Source: Paenibacillus artemisiicola
Lineage (GTDB): Bacteria > Bacillota > Bacilli > Paenibacillales > Paenibacillaceae
Direction of reading: 5' to 3'
Assembly: GCF_017652985.1 (NCBI RefSeq)
Contig: NZ_JAGGDJ010000004.1
Coordinates: forward strand, 1 to 64,000
Length of the DNA: 64,000 nt
Below the pieces are notes generated by a model. The model was given only the letters and a program-made list of their open reading frames with translations, was not told the DNA's origin and ran no database searches. Below, one piece after another: positions 8,918 through 17,180 of the stretch (the stretch's first letter is position 1; every line of letters starts with the position of its first letter). The position numbers and the translations under genes are program-made.

Positions 8918-9945
8918 GCGCTAGCGCCCTCCTTCCGTGTTTGGCTATCGCCGTTCGTCGGCGGTTCGTCCGCCGGCACGCCGTGTCCCGTGATCGTCAG
9001 GAACACTTCGTCGAGCGTGGGCTTCTGCACGCTGACCTCGGCGAGCGGGATGCCCGTCTCGCGGAGCGCGACCAGCAGATCGGTGATCAGATCGGCGTCC
9101 GCCATCGGGGCCGTAATGCGGGCGGCTTCCGGCGAGACGGTCGACGGCGCCCGAAGCACCTGTTCGACAAGCCGGCGGGCGCCCTCGATATCCGCCGCGC
9201 TGCGCACCGTGAGCTGCAGCGACGTCGTGCCGATCGACGCTTTCAGCTCGTCGACGGTCCCTTCGGCCACGACGCGGCCGCGGTCGATGACCGCGATCCG
9301 GTCGGCGAGCTGGTCCGCTTCCTCGAGGTACTGCGTCGTCAGCAGCACGGTCGAGCCCGTCTTCACGAGCCGGCGGATCGTCTCCCACATCTGGGCGCGC
9401 GTGCGCGGGTCGAGCCCGGTCGTCGGTTCGTCCAGGAAGATGAGCGGCGGCTGCGCGATCAGGCTGGCCGCCAGGTCGAGCCGGCGCCGCATGCCGCCGG
9501 AGAAGTTCTTGAGCGGCCGCTTCGCCGCCTCCGTCAGGCCGAATTCCTCCAGCAGCTCGGCCGACTTGCGCTTCGCCTCCGCGCGTCCGAGCCCGAGCAG
9601 GCGGGAGAAAATGATCAGATTCTCGGTCGCGCTCAGCGACTCGTCGACCGACGCGTACTGGCCGGTCACGCCGATCAGCTGGCGGACGACCTGCGATTCT
9701 TTGACGACGTCGTGCCCGAACACCCGCGCCGAGCCGGCGTCCGGCCGAAGCAGCGTCGCCAGCATGCGGATCGTCGTCGTCTTGCCGGCGCCGTTCGGCC
9801 CCAGCACGCCGTAGATCGAGCCGGCGCGCACGTTCAGGTCGACGCCGTCCACGGCGCGGTTCGGTCCGAACGCCTTGACGAGCCCGCGCGCTTCGACGGC
9901 CCATTCGCCGCCGTGCCCGTTTGCGTTTCCATACCCGTGATTCAT
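8914..9945 (-). CDS. ABC exporter ATP-binding protein (DrrA-like)
   Basis: The protein has 343 residues. It carries Walker A GPNGAGKTT, signature FSGGMRRRLDLA, Walker B LIFLDEPTTGLDP and an H-loop position replaced by Q (TVLLTTQYLEEADQLADR), as usual in DrrA proteins. The C-terminal extension after residue 230 is the domain typical of this subfamily (PTLDEVFLTITGH). It energises the DrrB-like permease encoded by the overlapping downstream gene. The ATG at 9945 follows TAGGAGG by eleven bases. Immunity against a natural product or drug export is the likely role. Confidence 0.92.
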   Translation of the reverse strand: MNHGYGNANGHGGEWAVEARGLVKAFGPNRAVDGVDLNVRAGSIYGVLGPNGAGKTTTIRMLATLLRPDAGSARVFGHDVVKESQVVRQLIGVTGQYASVDESLSATENLIIFSRLLGLGRAEAKRKSAELLEEFGLTEAAKRPLKNFSGGMRRRLDLAASLIAQPPLIFLDEPTTGLDPRTRAQMWETIRRLVKTGSTVLLTTQYLEEADQLADRIAVIDRGRVVAEGTVDELKASIGTTSLQLTVRSAADIEGARRLVEQVLRAPSTVSPEAARITAPMADADLITDLLVALRETGIPLAEVSVQKPTLDEVFLTITGHGVPADEPPTNGDSQTRKEGASA

Positions 9946-10021
9946 GGCGTTTCATGCCTCCTATAGTTTGCGGATGCTTAGGATGGTATCGTTGTTCTAT
10001 GAACGGAATATGAACAACGGC

Positions 10022-10050
10022 AAAAAGGCCCCTGAGGATTCAGAGGCCTT
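10022..10050 (-). terminator. Rho-independent terminator after gntK
   Basis: AAGGCC-CTGA pairs with TCAG-GGCCTT, with AAAAA on the left giving the T-run of a minus-strand terminator. It lies 36 bases past the gntK stop and ends the gluconate operon. Confidence 0.85.
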
Positions 10051-10085
10051 CCGCCGCGCCGGCATGCGCCGCGGCCGCGATCGGA

Positions 10086-11633
10086 TTAAGGTCGGATGAG
10101 AGCTTGCTGGAACTGCGCGATCGCTTCGTATTCGTCTTCGAGCTTGCGCGCGACGCCGATATAGATCGGCAGCAGCCGGTGATAGACGGAGGCCGATTCC
10201 GCGTCCGGCTTATGCTCGTGCGTGGCGCCGACCATGTCCGCGACGACGCTCAGCGAATCGGCCCTGCCGATCGCGTTCAGCCCGAGCACGACGGCGCCAA
10301 GGCAGGAGCTCTCGAAGCTTTCGGGCACGACGACCTCCTGGTCGAAGATATCCGCCATGATTTGGCGCCACAGCGCCGAGCGGGCGAAGCCGCCCGTGGC
10401 CAGAATTTTTTTCGGCCGCCCGATGTTCTCCTCCATCGCCAGCAGCACCGTGTATAAGTTGAAAATAACGCCTTCCAGCACCGCGCGGATCAGATGCTCC
10501 TTGCGGTGGTGCAGGTTAAGCCCGAAGAAGGAGCCGCGTGCGCTCGCGTTCCAGAGCGGGGCGCGCTCGCCGGTAAAATACGGATGGAATAGCAGGCCGT
10601 CCGCGCCTGGCCGCACCCGCGCCGCGATCTGCATGAGCAGGTCGTAGGGATCCATGCCGAGCCGCTTGGCCGTCTCGGCTTCGGCGGCGGCGAGCTCGTC
10701 GCGCGCCCAGCGGAGAATCATGCCGCCGTTGTTGACGGCGCCGCCGATGACCCAATGCTTGTCCGTCAGCGCGTAGCAGAAGATCCGGCCCTTCGGATCC
10801 GTCACCGGCTTGTCGACGACGGTGCGGATCGCGCCGCTCGTGCCGATCGTGGCCGCGACGACGCCGGGCTCGATCGCGTTCACGCCGAGGTTGGAGAGCA
10901 CGCCGTCGCTCGCGCCGACGATGAACGGCGTCGAGGCGCCCAGGCCCGTCTCTTCGGCGTAGGCGGCTTTCATGCCCCGAAGCGCATGGGTCGTCGGCAC
11001 GAGCTCCGACAGCCGCTCCCTCGTCACGCCCGCGAGCTCGAGCGCTTCCTCGTCCCAATCGAGCTTCTCGAGATTCAACATGCCCGTGGCCGACGCGATG
11101 GAATAATCGACGACGTACTCGCCGAACAGCCGCGCGAAGACGTATTCCTTGATCGACACGAACTTCGCCGCCTTCCGGAACAGCTCCGCTTGCTCATGCC
11201 GGAGCCACATCAGCTTGGGCAGCGGCGACATCGGGTGGATCGGCGTGCCCGTGCGCAAGTAGACGCCGTGCCCGTTCAGCTCGCGCTTCAGCTTGTCCGC
11301 CCATGCCGCGCTCCGGTTGTCGCCCCAGGTAATGCTGCGCGTGAGCGGCTTGCCTTCGCCGTCGACGAGGATGACGCTGTGCATCGCCGAGCTGAACGCG
11401 ACGAACAAGACTTGCTCGGGCTTCGCTTTGCTCTGCGCCACAACGCCTTTAAGCGTATGAAGAACGGCGCGGAAGATCTGGTCCGGGTCCTGCTCGGCCA
11501 CGGACGAGGTCGGCGTGTAGAGGGGGTAGCCCTCGTCCGCCTTGGCGACGATGGCGCCGTTCGTCTCGAACAGCACGGCCTTCGTGCTGGTCGTGCCGAT
11601 GTCGACGCCGATCATATACATCGATTGACTCAA
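10086..11633 (-). CDS. gntK: Gluconokinase (FGGY family)
   Basis: The protein has 515 residues and phosphorylates D-gluconate to 6-phosphogluconate in the cytoplasm. The N-terminal ATPase motif is GVDIGTTSTKAVLF. Further FGGY features are GASDGVLSNLGVNAIEPG, ATIGTSGAIR and a C-terminal ATGGFARSALWRQIMADIF. The start is TTG at 11633, eight bases after AGAAGG; the first in-frame ATG would be too far from that site. It follows gntP by 51 bases and ends at a terminator. Control by the upstream GntR is expected. Confidence 0.93.
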   Translation of the reverse strand: MSQSMYMIGVDIGTTSTKAVLFETNGAIVAKADEGYPLYTPTSSVAEQDPDQIFRAVLHTLKGVVAQSKAKPEQVLFVAFSSAMHSVILVDGEGKPLTRSITWGDNRSAAWADKLKRELNGHGVYLRTGTPIHPMSPLPKLMWLRHEQAELFRKAAKFVSIKEYVFARLFGEYVVDYSIASATGMLNLEKLDWDEEALELAGVTRERLSELVPTTHALRGMKAAYAEETGLGASTPFIVGASDGVLSNLGVNAIEPGVVAATIGTSGAIRTVVDKPVTDPKGRIFCYALTDKHWVIGGAVNNGGMILRWARDELAAAEAETAKRLGMDPYDLLMQIAARVRPGADGLLFHPYFTGERAPLWNASARGSFFGLNLHHRKEHLIRAVLEGVIFNLYTVLLAMEENIGRPKKILATGGFARSALWRQIMADIFDQEVVVPESFESSCLGAVVLGLNAIGRADSLSVVADMVGATHEHKPDAESASVYHRLLPIYIGVARKLEDEYEAIAQFQQALIRP

Positions 11634-11684
11634 GGGATGAACCTTCTTTCGGATAAAAGTGCGGCGAGCGCCGCCCGGCTGCCG

Positions 11685-13046
11685 TCAGACCGCCATGCTC
11701 AGCAGCAAAATGAGCATCAGGCCGACGACGGACAAAATCGTTTCCATGACGGTCCACGACTTCAGCGTCTGCGGCACCGACATGTTGAAAAACTCCTTGA
11801 CCATCCAGAAGCCGGCGTCGTTGACGTGCGACAGGATGAGCGAGCCCGCGCCGGTCGCCAGCACCGTCAGCTCGACGTTCGCGCCCGGGGTTTGCGCCAG
11901 GATCGGCGCGACGATGCCCGCCGCCGTCGTCATGGCGATCGTCGCCGAGCCCGTCGCGACGCGGATAAGCGCCGCGATAAACCAGGCGAAGAAGATGATG
12001 TTGACGTGCGCCGACGTCGCGATGGCGGCGATGGCGTTGCCGACGCCGCTGTCGATCAGCACCTGCTTGAACGCCCCGCCCGCGCCGATGATCAGGATGA
12101 TCGTCGCCGTCGGCGCCAGGCATTCGCTCGCGAAGCGCGACACGTCCTCCTTGGAGAAGCCCCGGGCGAAGCCGAGCGAGAAGAACGAGAAGACGACGGC
12201 GATCAGCAGCGCGATCACTTCATTGCCGATGAATTCGCAAAACACCGTCAAGCCAGACGTCGCCTCGCGATCGAGAATATTGGCAATGGAACCGATTAAC
12301 ATCAGCATAACAGGGAGCAGAATCGTAAACAACGTGATTCCGAAGCCGGGAAGCTTGCGTTCGCCCGCCGACGCGAATTGCTCGGCCAGTTTGGCCGGCG
12401 GCTCGACCGCGATCCGGGCGCCGATGAATCTGCCGAAGAGCGGCCCGGCCAGAATGGCCGTCGGCAAGCCGACGATCAAGGAATATAAAATCGTTTTACC
12501 CAAATCCGCCTTGTAGGCGTCGATCGCGATCATCGGCGCGGGATGCGGCGGCACGAGCCCGTGCACCGTCGACAGCCCGGCCAGCACGGGAATGCCGATC
12601 TGCAGCAGCGACATCCGCGTCTTGCGCGCGACGATGAACACGATCGGGATGAGCAGAATCACGCCGACCTCGAAGAAGACGGGAATGCCGACGATGAAGC
12701 CGACGACCATCATCGCCCAGTGGACCCGCTTCTCGCCGAACAGGTCGACGAGCGTCGTGGCGATCCGTTCCGCGCCGCCGGATTCCGCCATCATCTTACC
12801 GAGCATCGTTCCGAGCCCGATGACGATCGCGATCGTGCCGAGCGTGCCGCCGAGCCCGCCGGTCACCGACTTGATGATCGCGGCCGGCTGCATGCCCGCG
12901 AGAAACCCGAGCGCGAGCGCCGCGAGCAGCAGCGTGACGAACGGGTTCCATTTGAATTTCGCGATCAGAATGACCAAAAACGCAATGGAAACGAGCGCCC
13001 ATACGATCAGCGTCGCATTGTGGCCGAATCCGAATATCGTGCTCAT
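11685..13046 (-). CDS. gntP: Gluconate:H+ symporter (GntP family)
   Basis: This 453-residue, very hydrophobic protein has 12-14 membrane segments and GntP family motifs (HGLVPPHPAPMIA, VLILLIPIVFIVARKT-like stretches, GSLILSHVNDAGFW). It imports gluconate for the kinase encoded next. The ATG at 13046 lies six bases after AGGAGG; longer upstream readings would cross the operator region. A GntR-type operator lies about 130 bases upstream, so this gene probably has its own regulated promoter although it also follows gntR. Confidence 0.94.
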   Translation of the reverse strand: MSTIFGFGHNATLIVWALVSIAFLVILIAKFKWNPFVTLLLAALALGFLAGMQPAAIIKSVTGGLGGTLGTIAIVIGLGTMLGKMMAESGGAERIATTLVDLFGEKRVHWAMMVVGFIVGIPVFFEVGVILLIPIVFIVARKTRMSLLQIGIPVLAGLSTVHGLVPPHPAPMIAIDAYKADLGKTILYSLIVGLPTAILAGPLFGRFIGARIAVEPPAKLAEQFASAGERKLPGFGITLFTILLPVMLMLIGSIANILDREATSGLTVFCEFIGNEVIALLIAVVFSFFSLGFARGFSKEDVSRFASECLAPTATIILIIGAGGAFKQVLIDSGVGNAIAAIATSAHVNIIFFAWFIAALIRVATGSATIAMTTAAGIVAPILAQTPGANVELTVLATGAGSLILSHVNDAGFWMVKEFFNMSVPQTLKSWTVMETILSVVGLMLILLLSMAV

Positions 13047-13172
13047 GTTGAACCTCCTAGTCGATCTGGTTGCTTTACGGTTTGCCGTTAGTATTCGCCA
13101 AAATCGGCGAACGCTACCGGCAACCGCTTTCAATTCGTTCGCTTGCTTGGGATGGACATGCGTGCAGTCTTA

Positions 13173-13194
13173 TATTGTATACTTGTCGACAACT
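13173..13194. promoter_or_regulatory. GntR-type operator between gntR and gntP
   Basis: The sequence ATTGTATACTTGTCGACAAC contains TTGTATAC and the palindrome TTGTCGACAA. It resembles the Bacillus gluconate operator (ATACTTGTATACAAGTAT) and shares its core with the site upstream of gnd. It is placed to control gntP and gntK. Confidence 0.6.
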
Positions 13195-13235
13195 TTGCGC
13201 GCGCGTTTTGTCCCGGCGCCGGTCCAGCCCTCCGG

Positions 13236-13907
13236 TTACGGAAGGCTGTTGTGCAGCGTCCGGTTGGAATCGGCGAAGTACGCCCGCACCTCCGCCCGGA
13301 TGACCGCGGCGTCCCGCGATTCGATCGCTTTCAGGAGACCGCCGTGCTTCCCGATCACGCTCTGCAGCTTCGCCTCGCCCTCGGAAAACACCTCGTCCGT
13401 CGTAATCAGCATGACGGCGAGCACGACGTGGCGGATGCTGTTCCACAGCTGCTGGATTCTCGCGTGCTTCGCTTCGGCGATCATCGCTTCGTGGAAACGG
13501 AAATCCAGCTGGGCGAACTCGACGCGGTCGCCGTGCTTCACGGCCAGTCCCATCTTGTCGATCAGCTGCCGCAGCTCGGCGAGCAGCGGCTCGCGGTCTC
13601 CTTGCGCCAAGCGCTGCTGCGCGAAGCTTTCGATCAGATACCGGACGTCGTACAGCTCCTCGAGATCCTGCATGCTAAGCCCGAGCACGACGGCGCCCAT
13701 CCTTTCGAGCCGGATGAGCCCTTCGTTCGACAGCGTTTTCAGCGCGTCCCGGACCGGCGAACGGCTCGCGCCGAATTCGGCCGCGACCCGGTTCTCCGAG
13801 ATGACCGCTCCCTGCTCGATCGCGCCTCTGATGATTTGCAGCCGCAGTTCGCTCGCGATGGCGTCCCCGCGGGAGGCGCCCTGCAGCCAGGCGGATGGAT
13901 AACGCAT
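13236..13907 (-). CDS. gntR: GntR-family repressor of gluconate genes (FCD type)
   Basis: This 223-residue protein has an N-terminal winged helix (ISENRVAAEFGASRSPVRDALKTL) and a C-terminal all-helical FCD effector domain (LEELYDVRYLIESFAQQRLA, FRFHEAMIAEAKHARI). By family and position it represses the gluconate genes and is released by gluconate. The ATG at 13907 is downstream of TAGGAG. It lies between gnd and gntP on the same strand. Two operator-like palindromes occur in the cluster, before gnd and before gntP. Confidence 0.88.
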   Translation of the reverse strand: MRYPSAWLQGASRGDAIASELRLQIIRGAIEQGAVISENRVAAEFGASRSPVRDALKTLSNEGLIRLERMGAVVLGLSMQDLEELYDVRYLIESFAQQRLAQGDREPLLAELRQLIDKMGLAVKHGDRVEFAQLDFRFHEAMIAEAKHARIQQLWNSIRHVVLAVMLITTDEVFSEGEAKLQSVIGKHGGLLKAIESRDAAVIRAEVRAYFADSNRTLHNSLP

Positions 13908-14096
13908 AGTCGTTTCAACTCTCCTACGTATCGATTTCCGAGCGCGTGCTAACAATCGGCAGGTACGATTTTACCACACATTCGCGGGCGGAACTATAAG
14001 GAGGCGTATCTCCGTCCGGCTGCCCGGCAGCGAGGAACGACGCTTTGGCCCCATATCGCTAAGGCGATTCGCCCGGGACGCCGTTCGCTTGTATCG

Positions 14097-14996
14097 TTAC
14101 TCGCTCGGAACGACGGCATGGCCGCCGAATTCGTTGCGCAGCGCCGCGACCACTTTGCCGTGGAACGTGTCCGCTTCCAGGGAGCGGTAGCGCATCAGCA
14201 GGGACAGCGCGATGACCGGCGTGCTCGCTTCGAGATCAAGCGCAGTCTCGACCGTCCATTTCCCTTCGCCGGAGCTCTGCATGACGCCGCGGATGCCCTC
14301 CAGCTTGGGATCCTTCGAGAAGGCGTTCTCGGCCAGCTCCATCAGCCAGCCGCGGATGACCGAGCCGTTCGACCAGACGCGGGCGACATCCTCGTAGTCA
14401 TAGTCGAAATCGCTCTTCGACAGCAGCTCGAAGCCTTCGGCGATCGCCTGCATCATGCCGTATTCGATCCCGTTGTGAATCATTTTCAGGAAGTGGCCGC
14501 TGCCGTTCTTGCCGGCGTACAGGTAGCCCTTGTCCACCGCCATCGCTTGGAACAGCGGTTCGATGGTTGCGAAGGCCTCGCGGTCCCCGCCGATCATGAA
14601 GCAGCCGCCGAGCGCCGCGCCTTCGGTGCCGCCTGACGTCCCCGCGTCGAAGAAGAAAATGCCCCGCTCGCCGAGCCGCTCGCCGCGCGCGATGGAGTCC
14701 TTATAATGCGAGTTGCCGCCGTCGATGACGATGTCGCCTTCGCCGAGCAGCGGCGCAAGGGCGTCCAGCACCTGATCGACGATCTTGCCAGCCGGCACCA
14801 TTACCCAGACGATGCGGGGCGCCTGCAGCTTCGAGACCGCATCGGCGATCGTCTCCGCGAAAATCCCGCCTTCCGACGCGAGCAGCTTGCCGGGCTCCGG
14901 ATTCACGTCCTGCACGACGACCTCGTGGCCGTTCCGCAGCAAATTTTGCGCCAGATTGAAGCCCATCTTGCCCAGACCGATCATACCTAGCTTCAT
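14097..14996 (-). CDS. gnd: 6-phosphogluconate dehydrogenase, short (YqeC/GndA) type
   Basis: The protein has about 299 residues, shorter than the 470-residue classical enzyme and typical of the YqeC/GndA class. The Rossmann motif GLGKMGFNLAQNLLRNGH is at the N-terminus, followed by DGGNSHYKDS and FFDAGTSGGTEGA, with the catalytic GSGHFLKMIHNGIEYGMMQ. It oxidises 6-phosphogluconate to ribulose 5-phosphate and CO2, completing gluconate use. A GTG at 15005 overlaps the GAGG ribosome site, so the ATG at 14996 with eight-base spacing is preferred. A GntR operator lies directly upstream. Cofactor preference (NAD or NADP) was not determined. Confidence 0.92.
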   Translation of the reverse strand: MKLGMIGLGKMGFNLAQNLLRNGHEVVVQDVNPEPGKLLASEGGIFAETIADAVSKLQAPRIVWVMVPAGKIVDQVLDALAPLLGEGDIVIDGGNSHYKDSIARGERLGERGIFFFDAGTSGGTEGAALGGCFMIGGDREAFATIEPLFQAMAVDKGYLYAGKNGSGHFLKMIHNGIEYGMMQAIAEGFELLSKSDFDYDYEDVARVWSNGSVIRGWLMELAENAFSKDPKLEGIRGVMQSSGEGKWTVETALDLEASTPVIALSLLMRYRSLEADTFHGKVVAALRNEFGGHAVVPSE

Positions 14997-15020
14997 TATG
15001 CTCACCTCGATCTTTGATCT

Positions 15021-15040
15021 ACAAGTATACTTGTATACAA
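15021..15040. promoter_or_regulatory. GntR-type operator upstream of gnd
   Basis: The sequence ACAAGTATACTTGTATACAA is two overlapping perfect palindromes, ACAAGTATACTTGT and TTGTATACAA. Fourteen bases match the Bacillus subtilis GntR operator. It sits 25 bases upstream of the gnd start, and also between gnd and the divergent lasso precursor gene. Confidence 0.75.
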
Positions 15041-15053
15041 CTCGTGAATCGAT

Positions 15054-15082
15054 TTTACACCTTTCGCTTTCGTCTGTAAATA
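15054..15082 (+). promoter_or_regulatory. Candidate promoter of the lasso precursor gene
   Basis: A -35-like TTTACA and a weak -10 TAAATA are separated by 17 bases. This would give a leader of about 140 bases before the precursor start codon. It lies 14 bases to the right of the gnd operator. Confidence 0.35.
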
Positions 15083-15145
15083 CGACGGAAGAAAGCTGTC
15101 GTTATTTGCCAAGCACCCCCGTAAAAACGGGATAACCCCCGAATT

Positions 15146-15222
15146 CCTATTTATGGGCTTTCCTGCGGGCCGAAAGGCGAATGGACCCCGCTTGCAAAGT
15201 ACCACTATTCATGGATAGGAGG
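15146..15222 (+). promoter_or_regulatory. Structured leader RNA that can mask the lasso precursor ribosome site
   Basis: CCTATTTATG (15146-15155) can pair over all ten positions, with two G-U pairs, with CATGGATAGG (15210-15219), whose last bases are the first half of the AGGAGG Shine-Dalgarno at 15217-15222. Inside the loop, GCGGG (15165-15169) can pair with CCCGC (15187-15191) around a GAAA-capped hairpin, and a GCAAAG segment remains unpaired. The layout is that of a translational switch. I could not match it to a known riboswitch class. Confidence 0.4.
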
Positions 15223-15229
15223 TAGACAG

Positions 15230-15370
15230 ATGACTCAACAATCCGCGAAAAAAGACTGGGCCGCTCCGACATTGGAAGTTCTCTCCGTTGGCGAAACGAT
15301 GTACGGCAAAGGCACGACGACGATCGATTTCGTCACGACGGACGACCTGGATATTTACAATCCGAGCTAA
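15230..15370 (+). CDS. Lasso peptide precursor, paeninodin type
   Basis: This 46-residue peptide is preceded by a strong AGGAGG seven bases before ATG. The leader holds the paeninodin-family pattern: W at 10, then APTLEVLSVGETM, with the conserved Thr at the penultimate leader position. The predicted core begins after Met24 (YGKGTTTID ...). Asp is core residue 9, the position that closes the macrolactam ring in paeninodin, and the core ends with Ser, the residue phosphorylated in paeninodin. Tyr as first core residue is unusual; Gly, Ala, Ser or Cys is common. No lasso cyclase, protease, RRE protein, kinase or dedicated exporter lies in the window. It ends in two tandem hairpins. Confidence 0.82.
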   Translation: MTQQSAKKDWAAPTLEVLSVGETMYGKGTTTIDFVTTDDLDIYNPS

Positions 15371-15387
15371 TGCGCATCCCTCCTAAC

Positions 15388-15445
15388 GGCAGCGTCACGC
15401 TGCCGGCAAGCCCGAAGAGACCGCCGGTTCTGCCGGCGGTCTTGT
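15388..15445 (+). terminator. Tandem hairpins and terminator after the lasso precursor
   Basis: GGCAGCG/CGCTGCC at 15388-15404 is followed by GACCGCCGG/CCGGCGGTC at 15419-15441 and then TTGTT. The second hairpin is a likely rho-independent terminator, so the precursor forms a single-gene transcript. Confidence 0.7.
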
Positions 15446-15595
15446 TGCGCTCATGCACCGCCATAGTTTTCGCCTGCGAAATCGAATAGCCCCTCGCCCG
15501 CGTCATTGCCGTCGACCTTCCTAGTGTTCGCGAAGGCTGAAGCAATTATCCTTTAATGATCGCCGCGCGGGCAGGCCAAGAAATATTCTTTCTTT

Positions 15596-15609
15596 ACCGA
15601 TCGTTCTCA
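15596..15609. promoter_or_regulatory. TetR-type operator copy 1 (tetR promoter)
   Basis: ACCGATCGTTCTCA matches the family GAAYGATCRTTC seen twice more nearby. It lies 34 bases before the TetR start, a position suited to autorepression. Confidence 0.5.
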
Positions 15610-15642
15610 ATATGCTAAGATGTCTTCGGGAGGCGAACGGGC

Positions 15643-16218
15643 ATGGCAAGAAGCAAGGAATACGACGAGCCGGAAGTCCTTGACAAAGCAATGCGGCTCT
15701 TCTGGGAACAAGGCTACGAGAAGACGTCCATGACCGATCTGGTCGATCATATGGGCATTCACCGCAGAAGCTTGTACGATGCGTTCGGCGACAAGCGCAC
15801 GCTGTTCTTGAAGGCGCTGGACCGATACGGCTCGTTCATCGCCGGGAATTTGAAGGCGGGCATCAAGCAGGCCGAGACGGCCGCGGACGCCCTGCGGTTC
15901 GTGTTCAAATACGCCATCGACGACAAGGAAGGCTGTCCGTCCGGCTGCCTGCTCGTCAGCTCGGCGGTAGAGCTGGCCGCCCGCGACGAGGAGGCCGACG
16001 CCAAAACGGTGCATGGCTTCGAAAGCGGAGAAGAGCTGATGGCCGGCATTATCGCGTGGGGACGGCAAAATGGCGAATTCACATCGGCCGTCGCCGCCAA
16101 GGAGCTTGCCGAATCGCTTCATAACGCGCTGCTCGGCATCCGGGTCTTGTCGCGCACCTCGGTCAGCCGGGAGAAGCTGTACCGGATCGTCGACGTATCC
16201 ATGGGCCTGTTGCGCTAA
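15643..16218 (+). CDS. TetR/AcrR family transcriptional regulator
   Basis: The protein has 191 residues. The N-terminal helix-turn-helix is clear: ALDKAMRLFWEQGYEKTSMTDLVDHMGIHRRSLYDAF-type order, ending in FGDKRTLFLKALDRY. The C-terminal ligand domain resembles TetR_C subgroups found with short-chain reductases. The ATG is nine bases after GGGAGG. It precedes the reductase gene on the same strand, and three related palindromes flank the two genes, so it probably represses both itself and the reductase until an unknown small molecule binds. Confidence 0.9.
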   Translation: MARSKEYDEPEVLDKAMRLFWEQGYEKTSMTDLVDHMGIHRRSLYDAFGDKRTLFLKALDRYGSFIAGNLKAGIKQAETAADALRFVFKYAIDDKEGCPSGCLLVSSAVELAARDEEADAKTVHGFESGEELMAGIIAWGRQNGEFTSAVAAKELAESLHNALLGIRVLSRTSVSREKLYRIVDVSMGLLR

Positions 16219-16269
16219 GTTGCGTTAAGTTGCATGTAATTCGAAAGCCAAATTTTTTTGAGCTAAGTA

Positions 16270-16281
16270 GAATGATCGTTC
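16270..16281. promoter_or_regulatory. TetR-type operator copy 2 (upstream of reductase)
   Basis: GAATGATCGTTC is a near-perfect palindrome centred on GATC. It lies 115 bases upstream of the reductase start and 52 bases after tetR. Confidence 0.55.
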
Positions 16282-16395
16282 CCATTAGAGCCGCGCAGCC
16301 TTGACGCCGCATTCGTTCCATCCGTTCACCCGCCCGCCCATTAGACGTACCATCCAAGACGTACCAACCCAACGTACCATCCAAAAGGAGACGAT

Positions 16396-17163
16396 ATGAC
16401 GATGACAACGCAACATCTTCAAGGCAAAATCGCGTTCGTAACCGGCGCCAACCGCGGCATCGGCTTGGAAACCGCGCGCGGCCTCGCCAAGCTCGGCGCC
16501 ACGGTGGTCATCGGCGCGCGGAACGAGCAAAACGGCCGCGAGACCGCCAAGCAGTTGAAAGAAGAAGGCTTTAAGGCCGAGAGCATCCGGCACGACGTCA
16601 ACGTATCCAAAGACAACGAGGCGGCATTCCGCTACTTCGACGAACATTACGGCAAACTGGATATTCTCGTGAACAACGCCGGCGTCATGCTAGATCAGGA
16701 GCATATCTCCATGGAAATCGTGAACCGCACGGGCACCATGCCGCTTCAGCTGCTCCGCGACTCCTTCGACATCAACTTCTTCGGCCAGGTCGAGTTGACC
16801 CAGCTGCTCCTGCCGCTGCTCCGCAAGTCGGACGCCGGCCGCATCGTCAACCTCTCCAGCATTCTGGGTTCGCTGACGCTGCAGGCCAATCCGGAATCGC
16901 CGATCTACGCGATCAAGACGTTCGCGTACAATGCCGCCAAAGCCGCGATCAACGCCTTCACGATCCATTTGGCCGAAGAGCTGAAAGACACGAACATCAA
17001 AGTGAACTCGGTTCATCCGGGCTGGGTCAACACCCGCATCGGCGGCGACAAGGCGGAATTCGACGAAACGGAAGGCAGCCGCACGAGCATTCGGGCGGCC
17101 ACGCTTCCGGCCGACGGACCGAGCGGCTCGTTCCTCTACCTGGACGGCACGCTGCCTTGGTAA
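16396..17163 (+). CDS. Short-chain dehydrogenase/reductase
   Basis: This 255-residue classical SDR has the nucleotide-binding TGANRGIG at about residues 17-24, NNAG near 91, the catalytic Ser in IVNLSSILGS and the YNAAK active-site motif. ARNE after beta-strand 2 (VIGARN) suggests NADP(H). It would reduce a carbonyl compound in the cytoplasm; the substrate is unknown. The ATG follows AAGGAG by five bases, with a second in-frame ATG six bases later. It is flanked on both sides by TetR-type operators and followed by a strong hairpin. Confidence 0.9.
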   Translation: MTMTTQHLQGKIAFVTGANRGIGLETARGLAKLGATVVIGARNEQNGRETAKQLKEEGFKAESIRHDVNVSKDNEAAFRYFDEHYGKLDILVNNAGVMLDQEHISMEIVNRTGTMPLQLLRDSFDINFFGQVELTQLLLPLLRKSDAGRIVNLSSILGSLTLQANPESPIYAIKTFAYNAAKAAINAFTIHLAEELKDTNIKVNSVHPGWVNTRIGGDKAEFDETEGSRTSIRAATLPADGPSGSFLYLDGTLPW

Positions 17164-17180
17164 TTTTTTTACCCAAATGA

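Noticed and set aside
15146-15222. Cyclic-di-GMP type I riboswitch in the lasso leader
   Set aside because: A GAAA-capped hairpin and a GCAAAG segment are present, but the conserved GGCAAACC and GGACGCAAAGCC blocks and the P3 receptor are not, so the class call is not justified.
15443-15540. A minus-strand open stretch ending ...DAGEGLFDFAGENYGGA after the lasso terminator, reminiscent of a second small peptide
   Set aside because: It has no ATG, GTG or TTG start and no ribosome site between the preceding in-frame stop and the end. It could be a relic but cannot be supported.
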